Source of the DNA: Rotaria socialis
Taxonomy: Eukaryota > Rotifera > Eurotatoria > Philodinida > Philodinidae
Length of the DNA: 64,000 bases
Direction: 5' to 3'
Assembly (NCBI GenBank): GCA_905331475.1
Contig: CAJNYU010000435.1
Location: 156,013-220,012, forward strand
This document shows, piece after piece, positions 42,901 to 54,728 of the stretch. Every line of letters begins with the position of its first letter. The first letter of the stretch is position 1. The notes beneath the pieces are model-generated. The model ran no database searches, was not told where the DNA came from, and saw only the letters and a program-made list of their open reading frames with translations. The position numbers and the translations under genes were made by a program.

Positions 42901-44019
42901 TTTGAGAATAATGAGGAGGAGATGATGATGGTGCAGTTGAATTCGATTGGCCATTTACACGAAGTAATTCTTTTTGTACAACTTCAATTAAAGTATCTAA
43001 ACTTGATTTACGTTTAGTGGCTTGTTTAGCGCGAACTAGACGAATTACTTTTGAACCTAAAAATTTTAAATTTATAAAAATTTAGTTTGGTTTTCTTCTG
43101 TCGTGTACGTTAAGCGAAAGGAAAAGGCTTTTGGAAAAAATTATTTCCTGGGAAGTAGAACATTTAATATTATTTATATTGACTATGTATTTTAAAATCA
43201 GAGCAAATCGCGCATGACTGTCTTTGATACTTTTTAAATAGTTAATTTTGACCTTGTTCTTTTCTTATTAGTATATATTCAAAAATCGTTGACTCGTTTA
43301 ACTTTATACGTCAGTGCATTAAATTAATTAAAATATTTATGCTAAAACAAGAAGAAAGAATTAAATCAATCTACCATTGAGATCTGAATTAGTGAAATTT
43401 GTAAAATTCTGTTTTGCTGTTCCCATATTAGATGTTGATGGCTGTTGTATTTCATCATCATTATCTTTATTTATAGAGAAAAACAACAAAAATGAATCAT
43501 TTTGCATTCGGTTCATAAATAAAAACTTTCTTACTTAATTTAGTTGTTTGTGTATTTTGAATAACTGTTGCCGATGGATTTGTTTGCAAAGTACAGTCAG
43601 TTAAATGTATATAGTTATTATTTGAAGTATGATGTACACCCGGTGGACATATGTAATTAGCTTCCATATCCCAATTCATTGTTGTAGTACTAGAGAGAGA
43701 GAGAGAGAGAGAGAGTTCTATTCGATTATTTAGATTGATTTTGGATTAATAATTAACCTTGATGCTAACTGTTCGTCGAAGAATGTATGTTTTATGTCAG
43801 GTATATGTCGTTCTTGTATAATGCAATGTGTATCTTGTATTATAGGTAAAATAGTTAATTTATCGTTAGTGAGATCACCTTGAGCGCCAAATGTAGAATA
43901 AGAGTTTACTCCTAAAAAATGGCAGTAAACTATGAAAGGAAACGCAATCCATAAGAGAAAACTTTACCCATATGATTGATTGTAGCCGTTGAACGGCGTT
44001 GTATAGTTTCGTTTTCCAT
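39960..44019 (-). CDS. Long low-complexity protein of unknown family, likely nuclear
   Basis: A multi-exon minus-strand gene starts MENETIQRRSTATINHMG at 44019 and ends DSLVRTNDRVNK at 39960, roughly 900 residues. Exons join in phase with short introns. Visible parts are: a moderately ordered N-terminus (TILPIIQDTHC, HTFFDEQLAS); a basic helix-like segment (SKVIRLVRAKQATKRKS, TLIEVVQKELLRV near 42950-43045); Q/H runs; an acidic DDFADDIDFMDGDDDDDED stretch near 42610-42680; a hydrophobic helix (VDKLVAITLLNNAPFI); long S/T/Q-rich linkers; and an ordered C-terminus (LLRNVLSQYGFRFLDV and KDEFYKSVHDIKDSL). This make-up suggests a transcription- or chromatin-linked protein, but I do not recognise it. 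The order and number of middle exons may need correction. Confidence 0.6.
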
Positions 44020-44707
44020 GTCTTCATTCCTAGATACAAAAACAAATGGAGAAGGAAGATATTTTGTTTTTATGAAAATCGATCTAGGTAATACATACTT
44101 TATTAAATGAAGATATAGATATATGAAGGAAATATTCAAAGAGGCTTTCAATAATAAAAATAGAGAGTCGGGGGAGGAAAATATCAAACACAAGTAAATA
44201 AACAAGTAAACTAGAATATATACGTAGTATAGTATGTGCAACTGTAATAGCGGTTATTCGCACGTATTCTTGTTCATTTCATTCGTCGACATTGCTGTCA
44301 TTGTGATGGAGCATTCAGGGAGCTGAGTAAAACCTCAACAATGAATTTTAAATGACATTTTTCGAAACATTTTCTTAAGATAAACTTAGACTTATATTTA
44401 TTATCAAATTATTATTAAATCTATTTACTAAATTTCGTTGTATTTCTCAGAAATCTACCATAGAGGTCGCTAATTGTAGGAATGAAGACTCAAATATAAT
44501 GAGCAACAGCAGTTATATCATGTTTCACATTTTTATGTTCCCGTAATTGTCCCAAGAACTGCAAAGAAAAACATAGCATATTAAAAGCATATATCGATTG
44601 TAAAACGAAGGTCATTATGTTCTCTTCTATATATGACTTTTCTTAAAATTTTTATTTTACTTCTTTTTCTTAACATTGTAAAATACACATACATTCAATA
44701 GAGTCAA
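44020..44707. promoter_or_regulatory. Upstream region of the unknown nuclear-type gene
   Basis: No coding gene is supported. A 103-codon minus-strand frame starts here but is only an extension of the exon 1 region in another frame. Confidence 0.35.
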
Positions 44708-44929
44708 TTACATAAAATCACTAGCACGTCGTAATTGTCTTGAATTCATTCGATTTTTATCACGTTGTATTCGACATAAAATAATCACAGCCGGAACAAT
44801 AAATGTAATAATAAAAAGAAAAGTACCAAGTAAAACACTAATAATGCAAATAATTATTTGTTGATGTGCCCATATTGATGACGTACTACTTCTCATTAAA
44901 TTGATAAATTCATTATCTGTTGAATTCAT
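44708..44929 (-). CDS. Small single-pass membrane protein, unknown
   Basis: A 73-codon frame begins MNSTDNEFINLM, has one strong hydrophobic span at about residues 24-52 (QIIICIISVLLGTFLFIITF and on) and ends in a basic tail, RIQRDKNRMNSRQLRRASDFM in part. The positive-inside rule predicts a cytosolic C-terminus. It may be a complete small gene or the last exon of a larger one. No family is recognised. Confidence 0.4.
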   Translation of the reverse strand: MNSTDNEFINLMRSSTSSIWAHQQIIICIISVLLGTFLFIITFIVPAVIILCRIQRDKNRMNSRQLRRASDFM

Positions 44930-45390
44930 ATAATCATAGATAATTATTTTATCTTAAAAGATAAATACAAGCAACTAGTATTGATTCGAGAATATGCCGT
45001 AGCTATCGATCGACAGTAGCACGAGAATAAAAAAGTAGCTGAATGTTCGGATATGAATAACCAATAGAAAATTTTCCGTATATGAATATGATAGCTCATA
45101 CAATACAAGTAACAACTGTCTTTTCTGTTGAGTTCATATAGATAGATTGCTTCCTTTTCTTCTGACATACATAACGAAGAGTATCCGTGATATTTAGTAA
45201 ATCAATAATACATATATTCTTTACTTTCCTTCCAGCAAATAACAGCCGCCAAAACTGTCAGGCTAATCAAATGTTTTGTTTCAAAATTTAATATTTGAGA
45301 TCTTGTTTATTTAAAAGTATTTACAAATTACATACAAAAAAAAATAAAACATGTCCTAAACAACTAAATTCCTACCACCATAAATATAAA
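44930..45390. other. AT-rich spacer
   Basis: No gene or repeat is supported. It separates the small TM gene from the LRR relic. Confidence 0.35.
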
Positions 45391-46714
45391 TCACGATTGA
45401 TAAATTTGTAAGCTTCCTGATTTGATTAAAAAATGTAATTCTTTTAAACATATTTTGGGTGTTTCTGAAACGCATAAAAAAGATAAATTTTTTGAATTAC
45501 TATTAAACTTTGATAATAGATATCTAATTATTTGTCCAATTTCTTTTCTATTCATTCTAGTTTTAAGAATCTCTAATTGTGGAAATAAATTCATAATCAA
45601 TTGAATTTGATTCCATGAACAGCATCCACGAAGATCTAAATTTTTGATTTTATCTGTTTTTGATACATATTGAAAATTTTCACTTTGTTTATTTAACTTT
45701 GGATTGGTTTCCTGCATAGATAGATAGTAAATTCAAGTGTAATGCATATAACTTAGGTGTACAACGTAATAGTTCACAAATTTCTTCCAATGGAAGGGTT
45801 TGGTGGAAAAGGCAGAAAGGTAAAACGTTGAAAAGGAAAACATAGAAGGGGAAAATGCAGAAATTCTAAACGTCGAAAGAAAAAATTAGAAAAAGGAAAA
45901 CGTCGAAAGGTAAATGTCGAAAATTGCGTTTTTTGATAATTTTAACGAAAAATAAAAATTTATTCGATCATATGATAAAATACAATAAAAAAAAAGAAAA
46001 CTAAGTTTATCAGTATTATTTTCTATTTTTGTGTGATTCAAGTAGTAATGTTAATCCCTTCAATAATTGCTTTGCATTGATTACCAAATCAAAACAAAAA
46101 ATTTTCGTTATCTATAGACATCTTTTTCATTCGACGTTTTCCTTTCGACGTTTTCCTTTTCGGCGTTTTTCCTTTCTGATATATGAACATTTTTGTTCAT
46201 CGATTTCCCAATGAAATCCATAACCTTTTCGTCTAAATGAAAACAAAATAGAAAATAACGAGTGTTTTCTTTCATTTCTTTTACCGATATGGATCTGTTG
46301 AATAAAGCATTCCATCATCTGAACGTTTTTTCCAATCATGCTGATGTGTAAAAAACTAATTCTTTTCAATCCAAAACGACGAATTAAATTGATTCATTGA
46401 ATGGTGGTATATTGAATTCTTATCTAACACATGATTTATATGATTTATGTCAAACATACGTAAATATGTATTGTGTTGTAAGACGTAAAATTTGAACATA
46501 ATAAAGAAATTCCTTAAGAATTTTTTTCAACTTTATCGAAGCGAATGCAATCAAATTTAAGTGAAACATATCTTAAATATTTTAATTTCAAATAATTCAA
46601 TACATTAAGAAATATAAAACTTAACGATTGAATATAATCCCCAATTGAAATTGTTAATAAATGCAATTTAGGGAAAAGAATTAGGTAATTAAAAATTTTA
46701 TTCCAATATTTCAT
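45391..46714 (-). pseudogene. Decayed F-box/LRR-like gene
   Basis: Minus-strand pieces in different frames fit one leucine-rich protein: FPKLHLLTISIGDYIQSL (46514-46714), a middle part with RRKGYGFHWEIDEQ (about 46190-46230), and IKNLDLRGCCSWNQIQLIM plus LFPQLEILKTRMNRKEIGQ (45391-45717). The pattern of leucines and LDL...LFPQLE steps suggests LRRs of the F-box type that is multiplied in bdelloids. The pieces are separated by frameshifts and by an inserted foldback element (45811-46178), so the gene is dead. Confidence 0.6.
45811..46178. mobile_element. AACGTCGA-word foldback element inside the LRR relic
   Basis: The left arm (45811-45925) is a degenerate series of GGAAAACGTCGAAA-type words. 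The right arm (46131-46178) is the inverse complement of the same series (TTCGACGTTTTCC repeated). The arms match over about 50 bases with CAGAAAGG / CCTTTCTG at the outer end. It has no coding capacity. This fits a foldback insertion that splits the LRR gene. Confidence 0.55.
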
Positions 46715-47272
46715 TTAAGAGACGCTCCATGAGAAAATCAAAGATTTTCAAATGTGAAAAACCCTGGGGGGTCAACCGATTTTGGATTTGACCCTCAAGA
46801 AATTTCAGCCCTTGTATACCATATATGAATCCAAAATATTACGATCTAAAGATTTACTACTCGCTCGCTAGAGCCGTCGCACCAGACACACCCTCAAAAA
46901 AAGCTCTAAAAATTGTAAAAACTTGGTCGATCAGTTTCAGTCAAATTATTTTGTATAAATTCTTCACTGTCGAAATCGAGTCATATACCAGTCGATAAAG
47001 CTTGATTTACTCTACAAAACTGTGTGTAGAACAGCTCTCTATCGCCTTAATTTAGAACGGCAAAAAAATCGAAAAATCATGATTTTTTCGTATATGAAAT
47101 TTTGTCCATTTTTCAGTATTTTGGTCTAACGCCTGGAAGAGGAATGAACATGTACACGTGGAATAACAATAACAAACACGAGCAATTCTTTTCTACAGAA
47201 AAGACAACATTGTATGAAAAAAAAGGTTATATTCATTTCATGATTGGATGCAGAGTCATCTATTTATTGTAA
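46715..47272. other. Unannotated spacer with a short palindrome
   Basis: No gene is seen. CGAAAAATCATGATTTTTTCG (about 47069-47089) is a near-perfect palindrome. The sequence is somewhat less AT-rich at 46850-46900. Confidence 0.4.
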
Positions 47273-48793
47273 TCATAATTCATAATTTTCATGATATTTA
47301 TCAAATATGTCAGCAGCTCGCTTGGCAATCAAAACAAATTCGATATCTAATCGTTTTAGATACGTTTGACGATCTTCCTCAGTGCTTAAAAGTAATAGAT
47401 GACTGTTGCTTACTAGTTGACACATGACTAATTCAGTTAAAACGTCGAAATAAATATTGCTCAAAAAATACACAAACAACATTTCCTTCTTGAGGTCTTC
47501 AATCATTTCCAATGATAACGTATTCGTTTGCTTCCAATCGATAACGGCACGTGGTAAATCCGGTGGCGTTGATACAATTGTACAATACTTTTTTATTAAC
47601 TAGAATGACAATCATTGAGGATAACTATGTAAAAATGGATATTGAATTACCTCGTAGACTAAGGTGACTTGGTCAGCTAATGGTTGTAGAAATTGATAGA
47701 GACTTCTCCAGCTCTCACTCGCATTATGTAGTCCACTCACTGCTGTCGTCAGTAAGTTTTTACTATCTTGAGCCCATTGTGCATAGATTTTGTCAAAATC
47801 ATTCGGCAAACGTATTAAACTTGAAATATTTCGATGCATTTGGTTTACTCGAGCAAGTGCTTCAATATGTGTTTTTTCAGCATTCAGATATTGTCGTAAA
47901 GCTGCTTCTGTATCTGCGTCAGTGACATGTAATAGACCCACCTTGACTGCACGATTCAAAATTGCTTGATAGTTGTCTATAGCTTGTTGTAGAGAATGTT
48001 GAGCCATTTTTTCTTGTGCCTGTAAACCTATCAATAAACTATATGGACCTTGTGTAAATCGTTCATTAATACGTTGCTGTGTTGTTAAAAAGACATTATG
48101 ATACTGTACCGATGTGTTACTAATCAAAAGAGTTAGAATTCTGGTATTATTTTCTAGTTTTTCGCTTATTGAACTAAACGTTTTGATCCCATCAGCATTT
48201 GAATAGTAGGTTTGATTAAGATTCTGCAAGCTTTCTAACACAAAAACGGTCGACTCATCGCCAAGCGAAAGTGAGAGAAGTGTTTTTATTGTATTAATAT
48301 CTTCAAGCACTCGATTGCTGCTAGCCAAAATACGGTTGACAACCGCTAGGATAGATTGTAGACTTTCCCCAATATCTCTTGTCACTTGACTAATGGAATT
48401 ATGAAGTGAATGTTTATTGTTGGGGTTAGGAAATCTGAGGTTATAAGCTACATCTGTTGTTGATACTTGTACCATCAAACGACTCAAATGATTCGTAATT
48501 ATAGATCCGGAGATTAATTTATGTTTCAATTCTTTGCCATCGCTTAAATATTGTATAATTTGTGAATTACTCGAATTGTTCAGGAAAGTATATGATAAAT
48601 CTTTAATGAGTATAAATATAGAAAAAAAAATGAGACAATTTTTCATAAGCAACATCTTACCTTTAGAACAACGATGAGTTAAATAATCTTTCAGATCTAG
48701 TTGGTCTTGTGTTATGTTTAACACGGGAATTGTTTGCAAAGCGGACAATACTAGAAACGTATGAAGTATAAGAAGAAAAATAAGCACGCGCAT
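47273..48793 (-). CDS. Secreted alpha-helical protein, unknown family
   Basis: Three exons encode about 480 residues. Exon 1 starts at 48793 with a clear signal peptide (MRVLIFLLILHTFLVLSALQ) and ends at a GTAAGA donor near 48660. A ~55-base intron leads to a long exon ending VTLVYE near 47653. A second short intron joins LIKKYCTIVSTPPDLP to a C-terminus ending KYHENYEL at 47273. The mature part is predicted helical with many N-x-S/T sites (for example NNSS, NLNQTY, NNTR, NISS). Heptad-like leucines suggest a bundle or coiled coil. I do not recognise a family. No TM span follows the signal, so export is likely. Confidence 0.68.
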
Positions 48794-49352
48794 TGTTGTA
48801 TTTTATGTATGATGTGATATAGCCATCCTTATTCTAACAATACCAGTAACACAAGCGACGAGACAATTGGATGATATCAGGAATCAGTTATTTATCGATA
48901 GAAACAATAAGAATATATAGACGTAAGTAATTCGATCGGTCCTAATATTCATTTAAAACAGTAGACTCGCGGATTTTTTATTTTCGATTCATTATACTTG
49001 TATAAAAATATTGAAATTGAATGTTCCTCTTACGGAGATGTTGATGTTAGAGAGTCATTTACAGTGGAAGGATATGGTTCATACAGTTTTTCTTGTGCTA
49101 AATCTCTAATATTAGCAGTTTCTAGTAGGAACGTTTTTTAATTTCATATTCTATTGATGTGCATGTACACGTCATGTAACTTAGAAAGTAATTTCACAGC
49201 TTTTCATATTTTTGTGACATGCCAGAACATTCGGCCACGCATTTCACTTATAGATGATGCGATGATGCGGCAGAAGAAGAAGAATGAATAATAAAGAGTG
49301 ATCAAGTCATTTTTATTAGTTCTACTCTATCATATTATTATTCGACAGCAAA
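48794..49352. other. Spacer before the GPCR relic
   Basis: AT-rich, with no supported feature. Confidence 0.35.
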
Positions 49353-51927
49353 ATGTCATCGTCAAATGCAGTTTCTGATGTCATCAACGATATTATTTGG
49401 AGTTCCATAATAATCAGTTGATGTGCAGGATTTATCCTTTTCCCACTTGGATTATTTGGTAGTGTGCTGAGCATCTATGTATTTACGCGACTCGCACTAC
49501 GCGCAAAGCCATGCACTCAATATCTGTTGGCATCGACCATCAGTAGTGGCTCTATTAATTATATAAATATTCCATTTCGCCTTCTTCAGTTTGGCTTGGC
49601 TCTAATATGCATTGATTCTAATATCTAATCAAGAAAACATATTGCCGCCATTTTTAACAAAGAAGTTGTTGATTCAGATTTTTCGATGGATGACACTTTC
49701 AAACAAATTTGATAAGAAACTCATTATTTTTCGAAAGATATACAGTTATGAAAATGAAATTGTAGAAAAGTATTGATAAACACAACATTTACGGTGGACC
49801 TGATTGGATTCAACAGTCATTAAGAGTTATTAAATCTAAGATAAACTTTGAACGGTTGCTGGTAAAAATTTGAATGATATTTGTTCGAACTGGTTAAAAT
49901 GGGAGTTTTTGTCTATACAGGTTTTAAATAATTCTGTCGTAAATATACTCAAAGGAAGGAATGAATGAAAGATTATACCCTGCAAGCCAATGTTGACTCG
50001 TGAAAATTTAAACAGGCATAGATAGTTATACTTAGTAGAAAGTCGCATTATCAGAAAACGTATTGCTAATATCAATGAGGTGAAGAGTGCATTAACTCAT
50101 TTTATTCTATTTATAATACAGATCTGTTAGCGTAAGGCATCACTACTAAATACGGCAGGACTTTTTCGGCCGATTCCTTCCAAGTTCCGATGCTTTCCAG
50201 CAGGAATTAATCGAAAATCACCGGAAAGAATCCAAAACATTTCCAACCGTAATACTGCTTTCACAAAATCAACAGAAGTACCCGAAACCAGCCGTTTCCA
50301 GGCCGCACTGTCCGATCTGGGATACATTATCAATCGAAATGAATAATCTTCAAATGTGAATTTGTGGATGCAAGTGCACTCAGTTGACAAGATAGAGAAC
50401 TATATCATCATAGCGCACTCGAATCGATTACATAGGCAGGTGACAACCCATCGGCAGTAATTACATTTATGATATGCGTAAATATATCAAGATTCTAAAG
50501 GAAAACCTTTATCTGACATTACCAGATCACGAATGTTTCGTGGCAGGAAACAACAAAAATTAATAGTGAACGTTGAAAAAAACGTACACCAGAGCACTTA
50601 CGGTTGAAAATAGAATATTGATGTCAAGAACTGAAATTGTTCGTTGACTATTTTATGCGTATTAGTATTAGTACTTATACAGCAAACAATGTATATTAAA
50701 TTTTTCAAAAATGTTGTGAAAATTATAATTTTGGGACGTGTTGAGAGTGACAACATTTTGAGTTTATTACAGGGGCCATATTGAGTACAGTAGTTGGAAT
50801 GTATTTTTCTTTAAATTTGTGATTATGTTTCAAGAGAACTTCTAAGTTATCGATTCTAGGAACTACATATTCCCATTTTGGTAACCTTCGATAGAATTTA
50901 AGCTTATAAAATTTGGTAGGAATTCATTTTTATGGCTATTTACTTCAACACTTTTTAACCACCATGTTTGATAAAAAGAGACTGGTGAAACGTCGACCTC
51001 TAAGAAGAAGGGCTTTTCTCAGCAGAAAACTTTCTACCTTCTGATTTCAATATTAACAATTAGAATTTGCCTAATTGAGAAGCAAGCTGTATATGGCTTA
51101 CGTTAATGGCTCGTGCCATTTATACTACAATTGATCCAGATTAAGCAATGAAAAACTGCAAAACAAGTAGTCCTTTTCATAAAGAAAAGTATCGAATTCT
51201 TTATTTAACGAAATTAGATCATTCAAGAAAAGGTTCTGTTTTTTTGTGCAGATATTTATGCAGTTCAACATCTGTGCGTGTCCGTGCGTGGAGCAGCATC
51301 CACCACGCTCATCGTATCATACAATTCATAGCATTCATCATATGTCTTGCTTATGGTCATGTACCAGTCTACTACACGGTTCTCAATCAACAAGTCGGAT
51401 GTACTAGTGAACAAGGATTCTATCAATTATTTTATGTTGTTTAGGATTTCATCGCATGTGGTGTAGCTCCATCATTTTGTATGCTTCTCTTTATACTACT
51501 GACTATAAAAAAATATTCGAGCAGACAAGATGCGAGTAGTGCCCACAAAAAATCAAACTCAGTCTCGACGAAATCGAGGTAAAACAGAACGTCAATTATT
51601 TCACATGATGCTAACCCAAACACACTTGTGTTCATTTTCACTGTGCCTTCGTTCTCCTTGGCAATGGCACCAGTTGTAGCACACAGTGCTCTTGAAATAG
51701 CCAAATCAAGGTTAATAACGTTAGCCTTCGGTTTGGTTGCTCTTTCAGTACGATGCTTGAGTTTCTATGTGTACACATTGTCCAGTACACTGTTTCGTCA
51801 TGAAAGCAAATATATTCTCATTCATCAACAGTCTCCAAAAACTCAAACAGGTCAAAACATATTTGCTATGCAGCAGAAAACCAATGACGATTCCAAAATA
51901 CATGCGACCAGATTCACATTCAACTGA
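49353..51927 (+). pseudogene. Split GPCR pseudogene (rhodopsin-like, FMRFamide-receptor type)
   Basis: The 5' part (49353-49630) reads MSSSNAVSDVIND, a TGA stop, then TM1-TM2 (LFPLGLFGSVLSIYVFTR, then KPCTQYLLASTISS). The 3' part (about 51220-51927) reads the end of TM3 (CRYLCSSTSVRVRAWSS in place of a DRY motif), TM4 and TM5 (FIACGVAPSFCMLLFILLTI), TM6 (VFIFTVPSFSLAMAP) and TM7 (CLSFYVYTLSSTLFRHESK), with stops and a shift. About 1.5 kb of unrelated sequence lies between, where TM3 should be. This is one of the lineage-expanded receptor genes of rotifers, long dead. Confidence 0.72.
49640..51140. other. Insertion that splits the GPCR relic
   Basis: No coding gene is seen. The part at 50130-50332 is richer in GC and in CCGGAAA/TTTCCAG words and ends CCGATCTGGGATA, similar to the CTGGGATA end of foldback copy 2, so it may be a remnant of the same class of element. 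The minus-strand frame at 50127-50390 comes from this block and looks like translated repeat. Confidence 0.4.
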
Positions 51928-54728
51928 AAATTTTTAACAGTTGCCAACACAAAGTTGTGACCGATTCATTGTTCATTCAATTTGTTGGCGCAGAAAATCG
52001 AATGAGCTAATCCTTTTCCTTTTAGTTAGATTGTCTTAATGTTGTAATAAAAAACTATCCTTTTAACTTGATAGATTTTAGCCCTTATATCAACTCAAAG
52101 AAGAAAATCAAAAAATGAGAACTGATTTAATTTTCAGCACGCATGAAAAAAGAACTATCGACGATGAAGAAGATGTGCGGTGCTGCAGTTAGAAAAACGT
52201 AACTTCGCAGATACGCATTCTACATTCTATGTCGATCATTTCTTTGAGGGTGCGAACACAATCTTTGTTCTCTCTCCTCCGTTGGCTACCAAACTAGATA
52301 GAAAACTTTTGATGATTGAGCATCAACATGGAATGATGACACAAGGAGCCCATCAGTATTTTTTGGAATCATCACGTAGAACTGTCAATTGCTATCTGAA
52401 CCAACTCACAAGTTCATCGTATATGATGCATAGCATTCTTGCAGGTCGAGTCGCTTGAACGATCTATTCTTAGTTTTTAATAACAGACTATCTGTAGAAC
52501 TGTATTTACGATATCACCGAAGTTTCAAGAATGATACAGAGTATGCACGAGAAAATAATGATTCCAATTGATTTTGTACTTCTTCAATGTTATCATAAGA
52601 TCCTATTTTGTAGAACTGAATATCAGATTGTCGGGAGCAATTTTCACGTAAACTTTTATCTCTTGAGGATGTAGATGTTGAGCAGACGTTTCACTTCTTG
52701 TATACTTCGTAATTGGACACACCCGCATCCTGTATAATAGAGGTTTTGTTCTTTTGGAAGCATATGAGTTTCGGTGTTCCCTAAATCTTTTGAAATAATA
52801 CTTGATAGCTTGTTGAAACGAACTTTTGTTTTACTTTGTATGATGAAGAAACGATGAAAAAGCAATTATCCTCGTCTTAAAGTAAATAGTAATTACGATT
52901 GCATTTTCAGAATTACTTTTCAATGCTAGAATAACCGAACATCTACATGATCACCTTGGATGATATTCTTATGATCAGTGCACTATTGTTGACGAAAAGG
53001 CTCGTGTTTTTATGAAAGGAAGAGAAAAAACGGCACTCAGCTATTGACATCATAATAGTTTGAATTCTTACGAACTTACCTCATTCTTGAAATGTCGACG
53101 TCTAGTAACTCAGTCAATGGCCCGTATCTATTGGGACATGGATTCAGAAAGGTTGGAGTAGTATTCATTTGTGTTGTCATAATTGGATCTGCCAGGATAT
53201 TTTAGGTTTATCCACAGAAGCTTAACGCATTTTCAAATGGAGACGAGATTGAGGAGATACCATCGGTTGAGTTATCATCCACAAAAACGGAAATCTATTC
53301 TTCAACGTAAGTATATTCAGAAGACACTACTAAAAGGATTGTTTTCTAAAATGATGTTTTCATTTGTATGAAACCGTTATTTTATCTGACGACGACTCAG
53401 ACTTATTAAGTTCTAATTAGGTTCTTTCGGAGAAAACAAGTATATTCATTTCGATCAAAAAACAAACTTTTCTATTATAGTAAAGTTTATCTTCACGAGC
53501 ATCCATCTAATATGATCAATTTGCTATATGGAACATCTTATGACATTCCCGTGCCAACCAAACTCTGCTGGTTCTGATCTTCTTTTATATGACCACCTCG
53601 ATATTCTAAATCTGAGCTTAGTTTCCCACCGGTGAAAATCATTCTTAAGGAAATCACGATTACCAGTGTATACATCTCATTGTCGTTGTCAGTACCACTC
53701 GCGCTTTACTGCATAATCGGATTAAAATCGCTTAAACTATGTAAATTGATCTCTAACGGATGTAATTACATCATCTCAGTTTGACGACAACATTATGATG
53801 TATGATCATGAGTAATCGAAAAAGAATCGTAAAAAAATTACAATCTCGCCTTCTAATACCGAAAGAAGCACCTATCATCAATTTCTATGATTAAAATTGA
53901 TTAGCAAGTAATTAAAGGTTGAAACCGACTAACAGGCAGTATAGAATTAGAAACAAAAAATTTTCATGTAATACAAATGGACCAAATCTTATTTTCGATG
54001 AGAGAGATCTCCACTCAGTTGCATCTTATCTTCCAGTTTACAAACAGTACAGCAATATAAATAATTGATAAAACATATTCACTGAGAAGTGCTGATACAA
54101 CTGGCTGGTTCATAGTACAGATTTTCGAAGTAACCTGAGTCCTTTGTGACGTCCTTGTCTTCGACACCGTTTATAATGTTATGTTGAACTCTATTGAATT
54201 TTTTCAAAATCCAAATGACATTGATAAAAAGTCGGTGTTGATCAAATCGGGTGATTGTAGTGTGAATCAATTCTATGTTCAGACTTATTTTCTGATTTTT
54301 TCGAGGCAATCTTTTCAACAGAAATTGAGAACAGTATGAACTTTCGACTGGAATAAATACCATTATAATTTATTTCTGTCTTTTGAGCAAAATTGACACC
54401 CGAATAAAACGGTCGAAAGTTAAGCCTGAAATAATTGTTTTGCAAGTAACGTGAATGAGTCAATATTTGCCAGAAAAAATACTCAACTCAATCACTTCTT
54501 TCATTCTTTACAAGGCACTAAGATGCTTCTTTCAAAAGTAAAATGTTTTGATTTCCTTCTAAACAAATATCCATCTGTTCTATTTGATCGTCATGTTGAA
54601 TAACGTTACTGTTGTAGCGTTTCATATTATTTATTTATTTGGGACCAGTTAGCGTGAAGCTGAAAGAATCAATCATTTTTTTCATCAATAACACAAATTC
54701 CTATCAGAATATTAATAGGAACCAGCAA
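51928..54728. other. Gene-poor stretch
   Basis: I see no recognisable gene. A 92-codon frame at 52180-52458 has protein-like composition but no motif, and it could be a relic. Other frames are short and AT-driven. Confidence 0.35.

Noticed and set aside
50127..50390. 87-codon minus-strand frame
   Set aside because: It lies in a GC-richer repeat-like block within the GPCR insertion and reads as translated repeat.
54079..54463. Two minus-strand frames of 94 and 73 codons
   Set aside because: No recognisable motif, mutually overlapping in different frames, and AT-driven composition.
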